Under the pieces are notes generated by a model. That model did no database searches and was not told where the DNA came from. It was given only the letters and a program-made list of their open reading frames with translations. 34,605 bases of DNA from Dehalococcoidia bacterium (lineage in GTDB: Bacteria; Chloroflexota; Dehalococcoidia; Lucifugimonadales; UBA3495): NCBI GenBank assembly GCA_021295965.1, contig JAGWBI010000016.1:16623-51227 (forward strand), in the 5' to 3' direction. The translations under genes were made by a program, and so were the position numbers. The first letter of the stretch is position 1. Each line of letters starts with the position of its first letter. Positions 1 to 8,142 of the stretch are shown one piece after another.

Positions 1-258
1 ACCGACGCCATCGCCCACGTCCGGGACAGCGGGCACCGGCGCATCATGGCGACCACTGAGGCCGAGCAGGCGTGGGTGCAGCACATGAGGGAGGACAGCG
101 AGAACATCCTGCGAACCCAGGCCGACTCGTGGTTCGTGGGCGCCAACATCCCCGGCAAAGCCCGCGTCCTGCTCACCGCCCCCGACACCGCCCCGGCGAT
201 GCGCGCCAAGCGCGCCGAGGTAGCGGCCAACGGGTACGAGGGATTCACGTTGGATTAG
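1..258 (+). CDS. Flavin-containing (Baeyer-Villiger-type) monooxygenase, C-terminal fragment
   Basis: The reading frame is open from base 1, so the gene starts before the window and only its last 85 codons are present. The tail contains SWFVGANIPGK followed by EVAANGYEGF. This is the conserved C-terminal block of cyclohexanone/phenylacetone-type FAD-NADPH Baeyer-Villiger monooxygenases, whose usual form is SWYxGANIPGKPRVF...YEGF. These enzymes insert oxygen next to a ketone, or oxygenate soft heteroatoms, using NADPH and O2. The stretch between the two motifs (LLTAPDTAPAMRAKRA) departs from the usual PYxGGxxxYR, so the substrate pocket may differ. An internal ATG at 46 is not needed as a start, because homology continues upstream of it. 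The family is well supported; the substrate is unknown. Confidence 0.82.
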   Translation, partial: TDAIAHVRDSGHRRIMATTEAEQAWVQHMREDSENILRTQADSWFVGANIPGKARVLLTAPDTAPAMRAKRAEVAANGYEGFTLD

Positions 259-287
259 CTCACCAATACCGGCTGGAAGTTGCTGTA

Positions 288-310
288 GGGGCAACCCTTG
301 TGGTTGCCCC
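288..310. repeat. Short palindromic repeat, GGGGCAACC type
   Basis: A perfect 9-bp inverted repeat (GGGGCAACC, loop CTTGT, GGTTGCCCC) lies just after the monooxygenase stop. The same unit, preceded by the same 'gtag', recurs at 2303-2323 inside the second MFS gene. It may also act as a bidirectional transcription barrier between the converging monooxygenase and MFS genes, but no T-run follows it. Confidence 0.7.
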
Positions 311-343
311 GATGCGGTAGGGTAATCTCGTCAGAATCACGAT

Positions 344-1681
344 TTACCGGATTTCAGGATTTGCGGGATTGTGTTCCTCCAATCTTGATTCTGACGATTT
401 TTGCGAAGCTTCCATCGTCGGACGACGCGCCAGCAGGTAGCACAGCCCCGACGCCAACTGCACCGGCGCCGCCACCACCAGCGCGGCGGCGTAGGTTCCC
501 GTCTGGTCGAATATCCAGCCCGCCGACCATGCCGCCAGGAGTGATGCGCCCCCGAAGCACACCGTCATCGCGCCAACCAGCGTTCCGAAGCTGCGCCGTC
601 CAAAATACTCTCCCACCGCCAGCCAACCCAGCGTGGCGATGCCCTCGGTGGCGGCGATGGAGACTACGAACAACGCCGCGGCGACGTAACCGTTGCCCAC
701 CAGAAACGCCGCGGTCCCAGCGGCTCCCACGCTCATCCCGGCAAATATGAGCCACCGCGAGGGTATCCAGGTCGCCGCGACGCCCATGGCAATTCGCAAG
801 GGAATTATCGCCAGGAATGTGGACGACAGATAGAAAGACGCCTGTTCTTGCGGTATGCCCTTCCACACCAGCATCGGTATCTGGTTGATTACCAGCGCAT
901 CCGCTGCGGCGATCCGCAGGGTGACGCCAACCGTCAGTAGCCAAAAGGCCGGTGTGGCCAGCGCTTGCCGAACCGTGAAGTCGGACGCCGAATAGGTCGG
1001 CTCGATGCGTCGCCCTCGTGTTCCTTCCGCACCGATAGCGGGCTGGACACCGTCGGGCAGCAATCCGATGTCCTCCGGACGGCTCCGTATGACCACCGCC
1101 GCTCCTATGGTCAACGCGCCGGCCATCGCCCCGGCTCCCAGGATTGTCACCCTCCAGCCGAACTCGCCCAGGCACCAGGACAACAGGGGAACCATCACGG
1201 CAGCCCCGCCGGCGAAGGCGGTGTTCATCAGCGTCATCGTCAGCGCTTTACGCCGCACAAACCACTGGTTGGCAATGGTCATCAGGTTGGGAACGATGCC
1301 GATGCCCCGGCCTATGGCGGAAATGCCTGAATACGCCAGCACCAGTTGCCAGTAGGAATTGACGCCGGCGACGGACGCGAACCCGGCGCAACTGAGCAGC
1401 CCCCCGATGAGCACCAGCCGCCGGCCCCCGTACCGGTCCGCCAGCCATCCGGCGCCCAGCGAGGCCACGTTGCCCACGGCCCACGCCGCGCCGACTACGA
1501 AAGCGAACTGGGCCGATGCGATGTGCAAATCTTCCTGGAGAGATGGGGCGAACACCAGGAAGCCGGGGATTATCGCGCCGAACCCGAGGCAGCCCATCAC
1601 CCCGCCGGCAAGAATGACCCACCAACCGTAGTAGATGCCTCTCTGCCTGACCAGCCGCCGGCCCGTTGTGCGATTGATCAT
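344..1681 (-). CDS. MFS transporter (oxalate/formate-antiporter-like), tandem copy 1
   Basis: The 445-residue protein has about twelve hydrophobic segments. It opens with YYGWW at the first membrane segment, a feature of the oxalate:formate/monocarboxylate branch of the major facilitator superfamily. The MFS motif A between helices 2 and 3 is clear (GWLADRYGGRR, residues 78-88), and a charged central loop (about residues 205-235) separates the two six-helix halves. A solute carrier for a small organic anion in the inner membrane is the most likely role; the substrate cannot be read from sequence. The gene lies 16 bp downstream of a paralogue (1698-2972) on the same strand, so the pair is probably co-transcribed. 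The ATG at 1681 has only a weak ribosome-binding site. Confidence 0.88.
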   Translation of the reverse strand: MINRTTGRRLVRQRGIYYGWWVILAGGVMGCLGFGAIIPGFLVFAPSLQEDLHIASAQFAFVVGAAWAVGNVASLGAGWLADRYGGRRLVLIGGLLSCAGFASVAGVNSYWQLVLAYSGISAIGRGIGIVPNLMTIANQWFVRRKALTMTLMNTAFAGGAAVMVPLLSWCLGEFGWRVTILGAGAMAGALTIGAAVVIRSRPEDIGLLPDGVQPAIGAEGTRGRRIEPTYSASDFTVRQALATPAFWLLTVGVTLRIAAADALVINQIPMLVWKGIPQEQASFYLSSTFLAIIPLRIAMGVAATWIPSRWLIFAGMSVGAAGTAAFLVGNGYVAAALFVVSIAATEGIATLGWLAVGEYFGRRSFGTLVGAMTVCFGGASLLAAWSAGWIFDQTGTYAAALVVAAPVQLASGLCYLLARRPTMEASQKSSESRLEEHNPANPEIR

Positions 1682-1697
1682 CCGGTGCTCGGCATCC

Positions 1698-2972
1698 CTA
1701 TCGGGAATCGGATGCGGTGTCGTCGGCCGGCTGTTTTACCAGCAGGAACGATGTTGCGGCGACGGCCTGCAGCACCGCTGCCACCGCCAGTACCGGCACG
1801 AAGCTGCCCGTCCGGTCAAAAACGGATCCTGCAACGGCTGGGATGATCAGTCCGCTGGTTCCGTAGAACACCGTCATCACGCCGACCAGCGTTCCGTAGC
1901 TGCGCCGGCCAAAGTATTCCCCGACCGTAATCCACGCTATCGAGCTCACTCCCTGCCCAGCGGCAGAAGCAACGATCAGGAACCACGCCACCCGGTCGCC
2001 CTGCGCAATCAGGGCCGCCAGGGTGCAAAGGGTCACCACCACCATCGCCGCGCTCAACAGCCAGCGGGGGGCGATCCACAACGCCGCCAGTCCCATTCCA
2101 AAACGCGCCGGTATGGTGGCGAAGTAAGTCAAAGACAGATAGGTGGCCGTTCTTGCCTCAGCGACTCCCTTCCATATCAATATCGGTATTTGATTCACTA
2201 TCAGCACGTCCGATGTCACCGTGCGCAGCACTGCACCCAACGTCAACGCCCAAAAGGTTGCCGTCACCAGGGCTTGGCCCAGCGCGAACTCCCTCCGTGT
2301 AGGGGCAACCCTTGTGGTTGCCCGGTCCCCGTCTCCCCTATTTGCCCCGTCCGCTGTCCCGCTCGCGTGCCCTCCCCCGTCAGGTTCTAGACCCATATCC
2401 TCCGGCCGGCTGCGGATGATCGCTACCGCCGGCAGCGTCAACGCGCATATCGCAAGGCCGGCGACCAACGCGGTCGGACGCCAACCAATCTGCCCCGCCC
2501 CCAGGCTCAACGCGGGGAGCAGCGCCGCTGCCCCTCCGGCGGTGGACGTGTTCACCACTGCCAGCGCCAGGGCCTTGCGGCGCACGAACCACTGGTTGAC
2601 CAGGGTCATCAGCGTGGGAAAGATGCCCATGCCCCGACCCATCGACGCAATTACCGTGTACGCCAGCAGGATTCCCCAAAACGAATTTGCCAGCGCGAGG
2701 GCCGCAAACCCGGCCCCGCAGAGCAGTCCGCCCACCAGCACCAGCCGGCGTGCGCCGTACCGGTCAGCCAGCCACCCCGCGGCTACAGAGGTAATATCCC
2801 CGATGCCCCACGCCGCCCCGACGATAAACGCCGACTGGCCCGATGAAAGACCCAACTCGGCTCGGACGGGGACTGAAAACGCCAGATACCCGGGGATGAC
2901 GACCCCGAACGCTACGAAGCCCAGGCAAACCGCCGCGCCGAGGACCCACCACCCGTAGAAGACCTCCCTCAC
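1698..2972 (-). CDS. MFS transporter (oxalate/formate-antiporter-like), tandem copy 2
   Basis: The 424-residue protein is a clear paralogue of its downstream neighbour. It shares FYGWW at the N-terminus, GWLADRYGARR (residues 66-76), NQWFVRRKAL and VGEYFGRRSYGTLVG. The start is GTG at 2972; no convincing Shine-Dalgarno is visible, and a 79-bp inverted repeat begins 8 bp upstream. The central cytoplasmic loop (about residues 205-230) is longer than in copy 1 and contains, in frame, one copy of the GGGGCAACC palindromic repeat (2303-2323), read as RATTRVAP on this strand. The repeat therefore seems to have inserted into a tolerant loop without breaking the gene. The substrate is unknown; a role in uptake or efflux of an organic acid is inferred from family only. 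Confidence 0.87.
   Translation of the reverse strand: MREVFYGWWVLGAAVCLGFVAFGVVIPGYLAFSVPVRAELGLSSGQSAFIVGAAWGIGDITSVAAGWLADRYGARRLVLVGGLLCGAGFAALALANSFWGILLAYTVIASMGRGMGIFPTLMTLVNQWFVRRKALALAVVNTSTAGGAAALLPALSLGAGQIGWRPTALVAGLAICALTLPAVAIIRSRPEDMGLEPDGGGHASGTADGANRGDGDRATTRVAPTRREFALGQALVTATFWALTLGAVLRTVTSDVLIVNQIPILIWKGVAEARTATYLSLTYFATIPARFGMGLAALWIAPRWLLSAAMVVVTLCTLAALIAQGDRVAWFLIVASAAGQGVSSIAWITVGEYFGRRSYGTLVGVMTVFYGTSGLIIPAVAGSVFDRTGSFVPVLAVAAVLQAVAATSFLLVKQPADDTASDSR
2303..2323. repeat. Palindromic repeat inside the MFS copy 2 coding region
   Basis: GGGCAACC, loop CTTGT, GGTTGCCC. The left flank 'gtag' and the core match the intergenic copy at 288-310. It falls in the central loop between the two halves of the transporter and keeps the frame. 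Confidence 0.7.
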
Positions 2973-2979
2973 TGCGAAT

Positions 2980-3058
2980 CGTCATTCCCGCGAAAGCTGG
3001 AATCCAGAACGCCTTTGCCCATGGGAGACCCTGGATTCCTGCTTTCGCAGGAATGACG
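2980..3058. repeat. Long inverted repeat of the GTCATTCC..GGAATGAC family
   Basis: Two 28-bp arms (2980-3007 and 3031-3058) are complementary at all but about two positions and enclose a 23-bp loop. The arms begin CGTCATTCC and end GGAATCCAG. Related shorter copies occur near 3488, 9195, 28882 and 29311. The size and shape are those of a non-autonomous palindromic (REP/MITE-like) element. It forms the spacer directly upstream of the MFS copy 2 start codon. Confidence 0.75.
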
Positions 3059-3094
3059 GATTAACCCGGAAAAGCTCTGACCAGACGGCAATGC

Positions 3095-3463
3095 CTAATC
3101 GGCCAAAGGTATGACCAGGTACACCCGTTCTTCGCCGCCCACCACGCGGGTCGTGTGGCCTTCCCCGGTGAGGTCTTCCGCCAACAGCACATCGCCGGGC
3201 CCCACGCGGTGGGTGGAGCCGTCGCTCAGCCCGATTTCCGCCTGGCCGGCCAGCGTCACGGTGTACTGCCGGCGCGGGGCGCAGTGGAAGTCCAGGAAGT
3301 AGTCGGGCGGCGAAATGCGGATGGTCAGGCCGCTGGTCGGCTGCATGGGCGTGCCGCGCCCGTAAGCGCCCTCGGTGTCCAGGAAGTCCTCGAAGGGCGG
3401 ATCATAATGTTCCAGGCGGGATTGACCATCCGGTCCGGTATAGACGCGCACGAATTGGGGCAT
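3095..3463 (-). CDS. Small single-domain cupin protein
   Basis: The 122-residue protein has a beta-strand-rich pattern typical of a single cupin barrel. The segment ISPPDYFLDFHCAPRRQY precedes LAGQAEIGLSDG (motif-1 region), and GPGDVLLAEDLTGEGH is the motif-2 region. The usual HxH...E metal set is incomplete: His60 and His103 remain, but Arg/Gln stand near the expected positions. A metal-dependent enzyme role is therefore uncertain, and a small-molecule binding or isomerase-like role is equally possible. The ATG at 3463 is chosen because GAGGAG lies 7 bases upstream; a longer reading from TTG at 3478 would include that site. It stands alone on the minus strand, upstream of the MFS pair. Confidence 0.78.
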   Translation of the reverse strand: MPQFVRVYTGPDGQSRLEHYDPPFEDFLDTEGAYGRGTPMQPTSGLTIRISPPDYFLDFHCAPRRQYTVTLAGQAEIGLSDGSTHRVGPGDVLLAEDLTGEGHTTRVVGGEERVYLVIPLAD

Positions 3464-3487
3464 GAGAAAGCTCCTCAAACTTAACTG

Positions 3488-3566
3488 TCATTCCGGCGAA
3501 AGAACAGCCTGCCCAGTGCCTGACACGGGGTCATCCCGTAGTTGATACGGGGCCGGAATCCAGTCT
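3488..3566. repeat. Degenerate GTCATTCC-family palindromic repeat
   Basis: It opens with GTCATTCCGGCGAAAG and closes with GCCGGAATCCAG, the two ends of the same element family as at 2980-3058. About 55 bp of unrelated sequence lies between them. It sits between the cupin and membrane-protein genes. Confidence 0.55.
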
Positions 3567-3595
3567 GATTTTAATTGGCGGCAATTATACCGCGC

Positions 3596-3913
3596 CTATT
3601 CCCGGCTGCTGTCGTCGGCCGGCCGCCGCGTCACCCAGGAGGACTCGTTGTCGCCCCGAGAGCGCCGTAGCGCATCGATCATGCGATTTGCGACGGCCCC
3701 GATAATCAGCCCGGCGGCCGCTCCCAGCGGGAAGGCTATCAGACCTCCGGCTATGCAGAGCACCACTAGCACGTGCGGCTCAACGATTGCTCGGTCGTTC
3801 AGCTCCGCAATGCGAGCGAATCGGGAAGCGATGGCCCAGGCGACGTAACCGCCGGCGGCTGCGCCGCCCACGGCTCCGCATATGATGTAAAAAAGTCGAG
3901 TTGGCGTGAACAT
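3596..3913 (-). CDS. Hypothetical small membrane protein
   Basis: The 105-residue protein has two hydrophobic, Gly/Ala-rich segments (about residues 8-28 and 48-75). A charged loop containing ELNDRAIVEP separates them, and the C-terminus is basic and hydrophilic (RRSRGDNESSWVTRRPADD). I do not recognise a family. The start ATG at 3913 has only a weak GGA upstream. The gene is alone on this strand, divergent from the ABC locus at 4198. A small inner-membrane protein is likely and its function is unknown. Confidence 0.6.
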   Translation of the reverse strand: MFTPTRLFYIICGAVGGAAAGGYVAWAIASRFARIAELNDRAIVEPHVLVVLCIAGGLIAFPLGAAAGLIIGAVANRMIDALRRSRGDNESSWVTRRPADDSSRE

Positions 3914-4088
3914 AGGGTGTCCAGAGTTCCGGTCAGGTGTGGAAGAACTGTCGCATCTCTATGCAATCCTAACACGCCCGGCCCTGCAATCCACTATCCA
4001 ACAACTTTCCCCGCCGTAAATTGGTGTCTCCAAAACGAAAATACTACTCACTACAGGAGTAAACATGATCGTGTTTCGTAACCTGGGC

Positions 4089-4118
4089 TTGACAGCGCGG
4101 CGATACCGCCCGTTTAAT
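4089..4118 (+). promoter_or_regulatory. Sigma70-type promoter of the first binding-protein gene
   Basis: A perfect -35 box TTGACA (4089-4094) is followed, after 18 bp, by TTTAAT (4113-4118), which matches the -10 consensus at five of six positions. A leader of about 70 nt separates it from the ATG at 4198. The same arrangement, including an upstream CGTAA.CTG block and CCGTTTAATC at the -10, is found before the second binding-protein gene (6193-6221). This suggests that the promoter was duplicated with the gene. Confidence 0.7.
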
Positions 4119-4197
4119 CCCGATTCGTACGTGACATTTTTGGATTAGCCGACTGGCTTGGCATCAGCGCGAGGACCGACTGTAGGAGGTCTAGCTC

Positions 4198-6027
4198 ATG
4201 AAATTGCAACGGATTCTCAACGTCAAACTGCTGGTGGTATTGGGATTGGTCATAAGCCTGTTCGCCGTGGTGGCTTGTGGCGGAAGCGCTGCGGCCCCGG
4301 CTGAACCGGCCGCTCCGGCGGCTCCTGCTGCCGCCCCGGCCAGCTCCGGCGCCAGCAGCGCGGCGGCGGCGCCTACCGCAGTGCCGGCAGCCACCGAACC
4401 CGCCGCCATGGCCGAGAAAACCGGCGGACACGTCAACCTGCTGGTGACCAACATCGGCAACGGCAAGTTTGACCCCTTGCTCACCGAGGGCGAAGACCTG
4501 AAGTTCCAGCGCATATTCCAGGTCGCGATGGTCGGCGGCGGCGGCGGCAGCGAACTGGTGCCGGCGGTGGCCAAGGACTGGTCGGTCAGCGCGGATGGCA
4601 AGGTCTGGACCTTCACCGTCAACGATGGGTTCATCCAGGCCCACGATGGCAACGTCATCACCCGGGATGACGTGTTCTTCAATCTGGACTCTCGCCTGGG
4701 AGTGGAGGCGCAGGAACTGCTGGCGTCCGGCTACTACGAACCCCGTGACGTGGCCCTGACCAAGCTGATCGACGGCGTCACCAAGGGCCCGGCCGATGAC
4801 CAGGTGCAGGTTACCTTCAACACGGTTCGCCTGGACTTCTCCTTCAACTGGTCCGAAAACGCCCAGGGCGCCAGTCCCATGATAGTGCCCGAAGCCACCA
4901 TGCGCGCCCGCGCCGGCGCCGCCGGGTTCGAGGGCTACGAGACCGACCCCATCGGCGTTGGCTCCATGCGGGTTACCGACTTCGTCCTGGAGCAGAAATA
5001 CTCTTTCGAAAAGTTCGAAGATTTCTTCTGGACGACGGAAAACGGTTTCTCCGAAGACCGTAGCGTCACCTTCGACACCCTGACCATCGAGGTAGTTCCC
5101 GAGCCGGCCGGACGCCTGGCTGCCCTGCGCAGCGGCGACGCCCAGCTGATTGAAGCCAACATCAACATGATTGGCGACATCGAGAGCATCGACGGGGCAT
5201 CTGTCGCCTGGCAGCGGGAATCGTCGTACAACCTGGTGGCGTACGTGGATTGCTGGGAAGAATCGATGTGGTGTTACCAAAAGGAGGTCCGGCAAGCCGC
5301 CGAACACGCCATCGACAAGGATGCCATTGTGAATGGTCTCTACTCGCCCGATGCGGTCAGTGCGAACAGCTGGTCCCACGTCACCCCCAATTCCCTGGGC
5401 TGGGGCGAGAACCTGCAGCCGCGTCCTTTTGACCTGGACATGGCCCACAGCCTGTTGAAATCCGTGGGCTTCGGTGGCCCCAACGGTGACGACGGCACCG
5501 ACGCCAACGGCGAGCAGGTATCGTTCACCATCTACACCTGGGAAGCCGGCGACCTGCCCGGCCTGCCCGACCTCGCTCAGCTTTACAAAGATTTCTGGAC
5601 CGAGGGATTGGGCTGGGACGTGGACGTGGTGGTGGGCGATGCCTCGTCCACGCGGCAACAGTGGAACAACCGCGAACTGCCCGGCGACGTCTTGGTCCGG
5701 ACCAATGAGTGTCGTTACGACGGCACTTCCATTGCCCAGGGAGCGTACTTGAACGAGGCCATAGCCTGGCGGGCTGTTGCTGACTGGCAAAGGGAGCCGT
5801 GGGCCAGCACCACCACGCCGGCGGTGCAAAAGGGCATTTCCGACCTGAACCTGGATACCCGCGCGGCAACCTACAACGAAATGTGGGACTACCTCCAGGA
5901 CGAGTCCCACTGGGGCGATGGGTTCAACACCAATTTGCCCTGGGGGTTGGGCGCAGATGTCGCCAGCTATGAACCCTGGACGCTGGTGCCATACGTGACG
6001 GCCATCTGGACGCTGAAACTGAAGTAA
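4198..6027 (+). CDS. ABC importer substrate-binding lipoprotein (peptide/opine family 5), copy 1
   Basis: The 609-residue protein is an SBP_bac_5 (DppA/OppA-like) extracytoplasmic binding protein. It has an N-terminal signal helix and a lipobox ending VVAC with the lipidated Cys27. A 40-residue Ala/Pro/Ser linker follows, then the binding domain (about 70-600) with typical blocks such as LVPAVAKDWSVSADGKVWTF and VRQAAEHAIDKDAIVNGLYS. It would capture an oligopeptide or similar solute outside the membrane and deliver it to a DppB/DppC pore. AGGAGGT lies 7 bases before the ATG. The next gene is a near-identical paralogue with its own promoter. The ligand cannot be predicted from sequence. Confidence 0.93.
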   Translation: MKLQRILNVKLLVVLGLVISLFAVVACGGSAAAPAEPAAPAAPAAAPASSGASSAAAAPTAVPAATEPAAMAEKTGGHVNLLVTNIGNGKFDPLLTEGEDLKFQRIFQVAMVGGGGGSELVPAVAKDWSVSADGKVWTFTVNDGFIQAHDGNVITRDDVFFNLDSRLGVEAQELLASGYYEPRDVALTKLIDGVTKGPADDQVQVTFNTVRLDFSFNWSENAQGASPMIVPEATMRARAGAAGFEGYETDPIGVGSMRVTDFVLEQKYSFEKFEDFFWTTENGFSEDRSVTFDTLTIEVVPEPAGRLAALRSGDAQLIEANINMIGDIESIDGASVAWQRESSYNLVAYVDCWEESMWCYQKEVRQAAEHAIDKDAIVNGLYSPDAVSANSWSHVTPNSLGWGENLQPRPFDLDMAHSLLKSVGFGGPNGDDGTDANGEQVSFTIYTWEAGDLPGLPDLAQLYKDFWTEGLGWDVDVVVGDASSTRQQWNNRELPGDVLVRTNECRYDGTSIAQGAYLNEAIAWRAVADWQREPWASTTTPAVQKGISDLNLDTRAATYNEMWDYLQDESHWGDGFNTNLPWGLGADVASYEPWTLVPYVTAIWTLKLK

Positions 6028-6069
6028 GATAGCCGCGCCATTGAGCAATACTGCAACTGTAAATGGTGG

Positions 6070-6097
6070 GGCGGGTTTCAATCCCGCCTCATCTTTT
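6070..6097 (+). terminator. Terminator-like hairpin after binding-protein copy 1
   Basis: GGCGGG (6070-6075), loop TTTCAAT, CCCGCC (6083-6088), followed by TCATCTTTT. The stem is short but GC-rich and the T-stretch is modest, so it may give partial termination before the separately promoted copy 2. It also resembles the other 'GGGGCGGGTTTC'-like palindromes of the window and could be one of them. Confidence 0.5.
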
Positions 6098-6192
6098 GGT
6101 CCAGCGCGGCTCAGGCGGTGCGATGCCAATGCATCACCGGAATATTCACCCTGTATTCTGTTTGGCATTTGAAGCGTTTTCGTAATCTGCTC

Positions 6193-6221
6193 TTGACAGA
6201 ATGCGGATATCTCCGTTTAAT
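6193..6221 (+). promoter_or_regulatory. Sigma70-type promoter of the second binding-protein gene
   Basis: TTGACA (6193-6198), a 17-bp spacer and TTTAAT (6216-6221) lie upstream of the ATG at 6297. The upstream block (GTTTTCGTAATCTG) and the -10 context (CCGTTTAATC) match the promoter of copy 1, supporting duplication of promoter plus gene. Confidence 0.72.
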
Positions 6222-6296
6222 CGTCCGGCATTCGTAACCGACGGTGATAACCGTCGACGTCGGTTAAAGCAGTACATTTAGAGGAGTGTTCATGCA

Positions 6297-8114
6297 ATGG
6301 GATTGAAAAGGTTTATGAACGTCCGGCTGCTGATGGCCTTTGGGCTGGCGGCTGGCCTGATCACCGCAGTGGCCTGCGGTGGCGCGTCCGAGGCTCCGGC
6401 AGCGCCGGCTGCTCCCGCCGCTCCGGCCAGTTCGGGCGACAGCAGCGCAGCCGCTGCCCCGACTGCCATGCCCGAGGCTACCGAAGCCATGATGATGGCC
6501 GAAGAGACCGGCGGCCACGTCAACCTGCTGGTCACCAACATCGGCAACGGCAAGTTCGACCCCCTGCTGACCGAGGGTGAAGACCTCAAGTTCCAGCGCA
6601 TCTTCGGGGTCGCCCTGGTGGGCGGCGGCGGCGGCAGCGAACTGGTTCCGGCCGTCGCCAAGGACTGGTCCGTCAGTGAGGACGGCAAGGTCTGGACCTT
6701 CACCGTCAACGACGGTTTCATCCAGGCCCACGACGGCAACATCGTCACTCGCGACGATGTGTTCTTCAACCTGGACTCCCGGTTGGGAGCGGAAGCGCAG
6801 CAACTGCTGGAATCTACCTACTACGAACCCCGCGACGTGGCGTTGACCAAGCTGATTGACGGCGTGTCCAAGGGTCCCGCCGACGACCAGGTGCAGGTAA
6901 CCTTCAACACCGTCCGCCTGGACTTCTCCTTCAACTGGTCCGAAAACGCCCAGGGCGCCAGCGCCATGATCGTCCCCGAGGCCACCATGCGGGAACGGGC
7001 CGGGGCCACCGGGTTTGAAGGCTACGAGACCGACCCCATCGGCATCGGGTCGATGCAGGTGACCGATTTCGTCCTCGAGCAGAAGTATTCCTTCGAAAAG
7101 TTCGATGACTTCTTCTGGACCACCGAGAACGGCTTCTCCGAAGACCGCAGCGTCACTTTCGACACGCTGACCATCGAAGTTGTCCCTGAGCCGGCCGGTC
7201 GCTTGGCCGCCCTGCGCAGCGGAGACGCCCAGCTCATTGAAGCCAATATCAACATGATTGGCGACATTGAGGGCATCGACGGCGCTTCCATCGCCTGGCA
7301 GAAAGAATCCTCCTACAACTGGGTCGTTTACGTTGACTGCTGGACCGAGGATCTCTGGTGCTACCCCGTGGAGGCTCGCCAGGCCGCCGAACACGCCATC
7401 GACAAGGACGCCATCGTCAACGGCCTGTACTCCCCCGAGTCAGTCAACGCCGACAGCTGGGCCCACGTAACGCCCAACTCCCTGGGCTGGGGCGAGAACC
7501 TGAGGCCGCGTCCTTTTGACCTGGCCACGTCCCACGAATTGCTCAAATCCATCGGCTACGGCGGAGCCAACGGCGATGACGGCACCGACGCCAACGGCGA
7601 GCAGATCTCCTTCACCATCTACACCTGGGAAGCCGGCGACCTGCCCCTGCTGCCTGACTTGGCCCAGCTTTATAAGGACTTCTGGACCGAGGGTCTGGGT
7701 TGGGACGTACAGGTCGTGGTCGGCGACGCCGCCGCCACGCGCCAGCAGTGGAACAATCGCGAATTCCCCGGTGACGTGCTGGTACGTACCAACGAAGGGC
7801 GCTACGACGGCACTTCCATCACCCAGGGCGGCTACATCAACGACCAAATCGCGTGGCGGACTGTGGATGACTGGCAGGTAGAGCCTTGGGCCAGCACCTC
7901 CACTCCGGTTGTTCAGAAGGGTCTCTCCGACCTCAACCCCGACACCCGCGCCGCGTCGTACAATGCGATGTACGATTACCTCCAGGATCAGACCCACTGG
8001 GGCGACGGTTTCAATACCAACGTACCGTGGGGATTGGGAGCCGACGTGGCCTCCTACGAACCCTGGAGCCTGGTGCCCTACGTCACCGCCATCTGGACGC
8101 TGAAGCTGAAGTAG
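6297..8114 (+). CDS. ABC importer substrate-binding lipoprotein (peptide/opine family 5), copy 2
   Basis: The 605-residue protein aligns nearly end to end with the preceding binding protein. Long blocks are the same in both, for example GGHVNLLVTNIGNGKFDPLL and IEVVPEPAGRLAALRSGDAQ. It has a signal helix, a lipobox ending AVAC (Cys27) and a shorter Ala/Pro linker. Differences concentrate in the linker and in scattered surface positions. GAGGAG at 6281-6286 serves the ATG at 6297 with a 10-base gap. A closer ATG at 6292 is out of frame and stops after four codons, so it is not the gene start. The DppB gene follows after a strong intercistronic hairpin. The likely partner is the 8216/9239 permease pair. 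Confidence 0.93.
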   Translation: MGLKRFMNVRLLMAFGLAAGLITAVACGGASEAPAAPAAPAAPASSGDSSAAAAPTAMPEATEAMMMAEETGGHVNLLVTNIGNGKFDPLLTEGEDLKFQRIFGVALVGGGGGSELVPAVAKDWSVSEDGKVWTFTVNDGFIQAHDGNIVTRDDVFFNLDSRLGAEAQQLLESTYYEPRDVALTKLIDGVSKGPADDQVQVTFNTVRLDFSFNWSENAQGASAMIVPEATMRERAGATGFEGYETDPIGIGSMQVTDFVLEQKYSFEKFDDFFWTTENGFSEDRSVTFDTLTIEVVPEPAGRLAALRSGDAQLIEANINMIGDIEGIDGASIAWQKESSYNWVVYVDCWTEDLWCYPVEARQAAEHAIDKDAIVNGLYSPESVNADSWAHVTPNSLGWGENLRPRPFDLATSHELLKSIGYGGANGDDGTDANGEQISFTIYTWEAGDLPLLPDLAQLYKDFWTEGLGWDVQVVVGDAAATRQQWNNREFPGDVLVRTNEGRYDGTSITQGGYINDQIAWRTVDDWQVEPWASTSTPVVQKGLSDLNPDTRAASYNAMYDYLQDQTHWGDGFNTNVPWGLGADVASYEPWSLVPYVTAIWTLKLK

Positions 8115-8142
8115 GCGCACCTAAAGGTGACAAAAGCGACAG

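Noticed and set aside
2980-3058. The long inverted repeat considered as a rho-independent terminator
   Set aside because: The arms are too long, the loop is 23 bp, there is no T-run, and related copies are dispersed through the window, including inside an operon.
4065-4148. A 27-codon ORF with an AGGAG site upstream of binding-protein copy 1
   Set aside because: Its coding stretch overlaps both the -35 and -10 boxes of the promoter at 4089-4118, so it is unlikely to be translated from the operon transcript. A leader peptide from another promoter cannot be fully excluded.
4114-6168. A 684-codon open frame on the minus strand opposite the first binding-protein gene
   Set aside because: It is a high-GC antisense shadow. 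The plus-strand frame has a signal peptide, family motifs and a ribosome-binding site; the minus frame has none and no recognised domain.
6264-7394. A 376-codon minus-strand open frame opposite binding-protein copy 2
   Set aside because: It parallels the shadow over copy 1 because the two genes are duplicates, which explains its apparent conservation.
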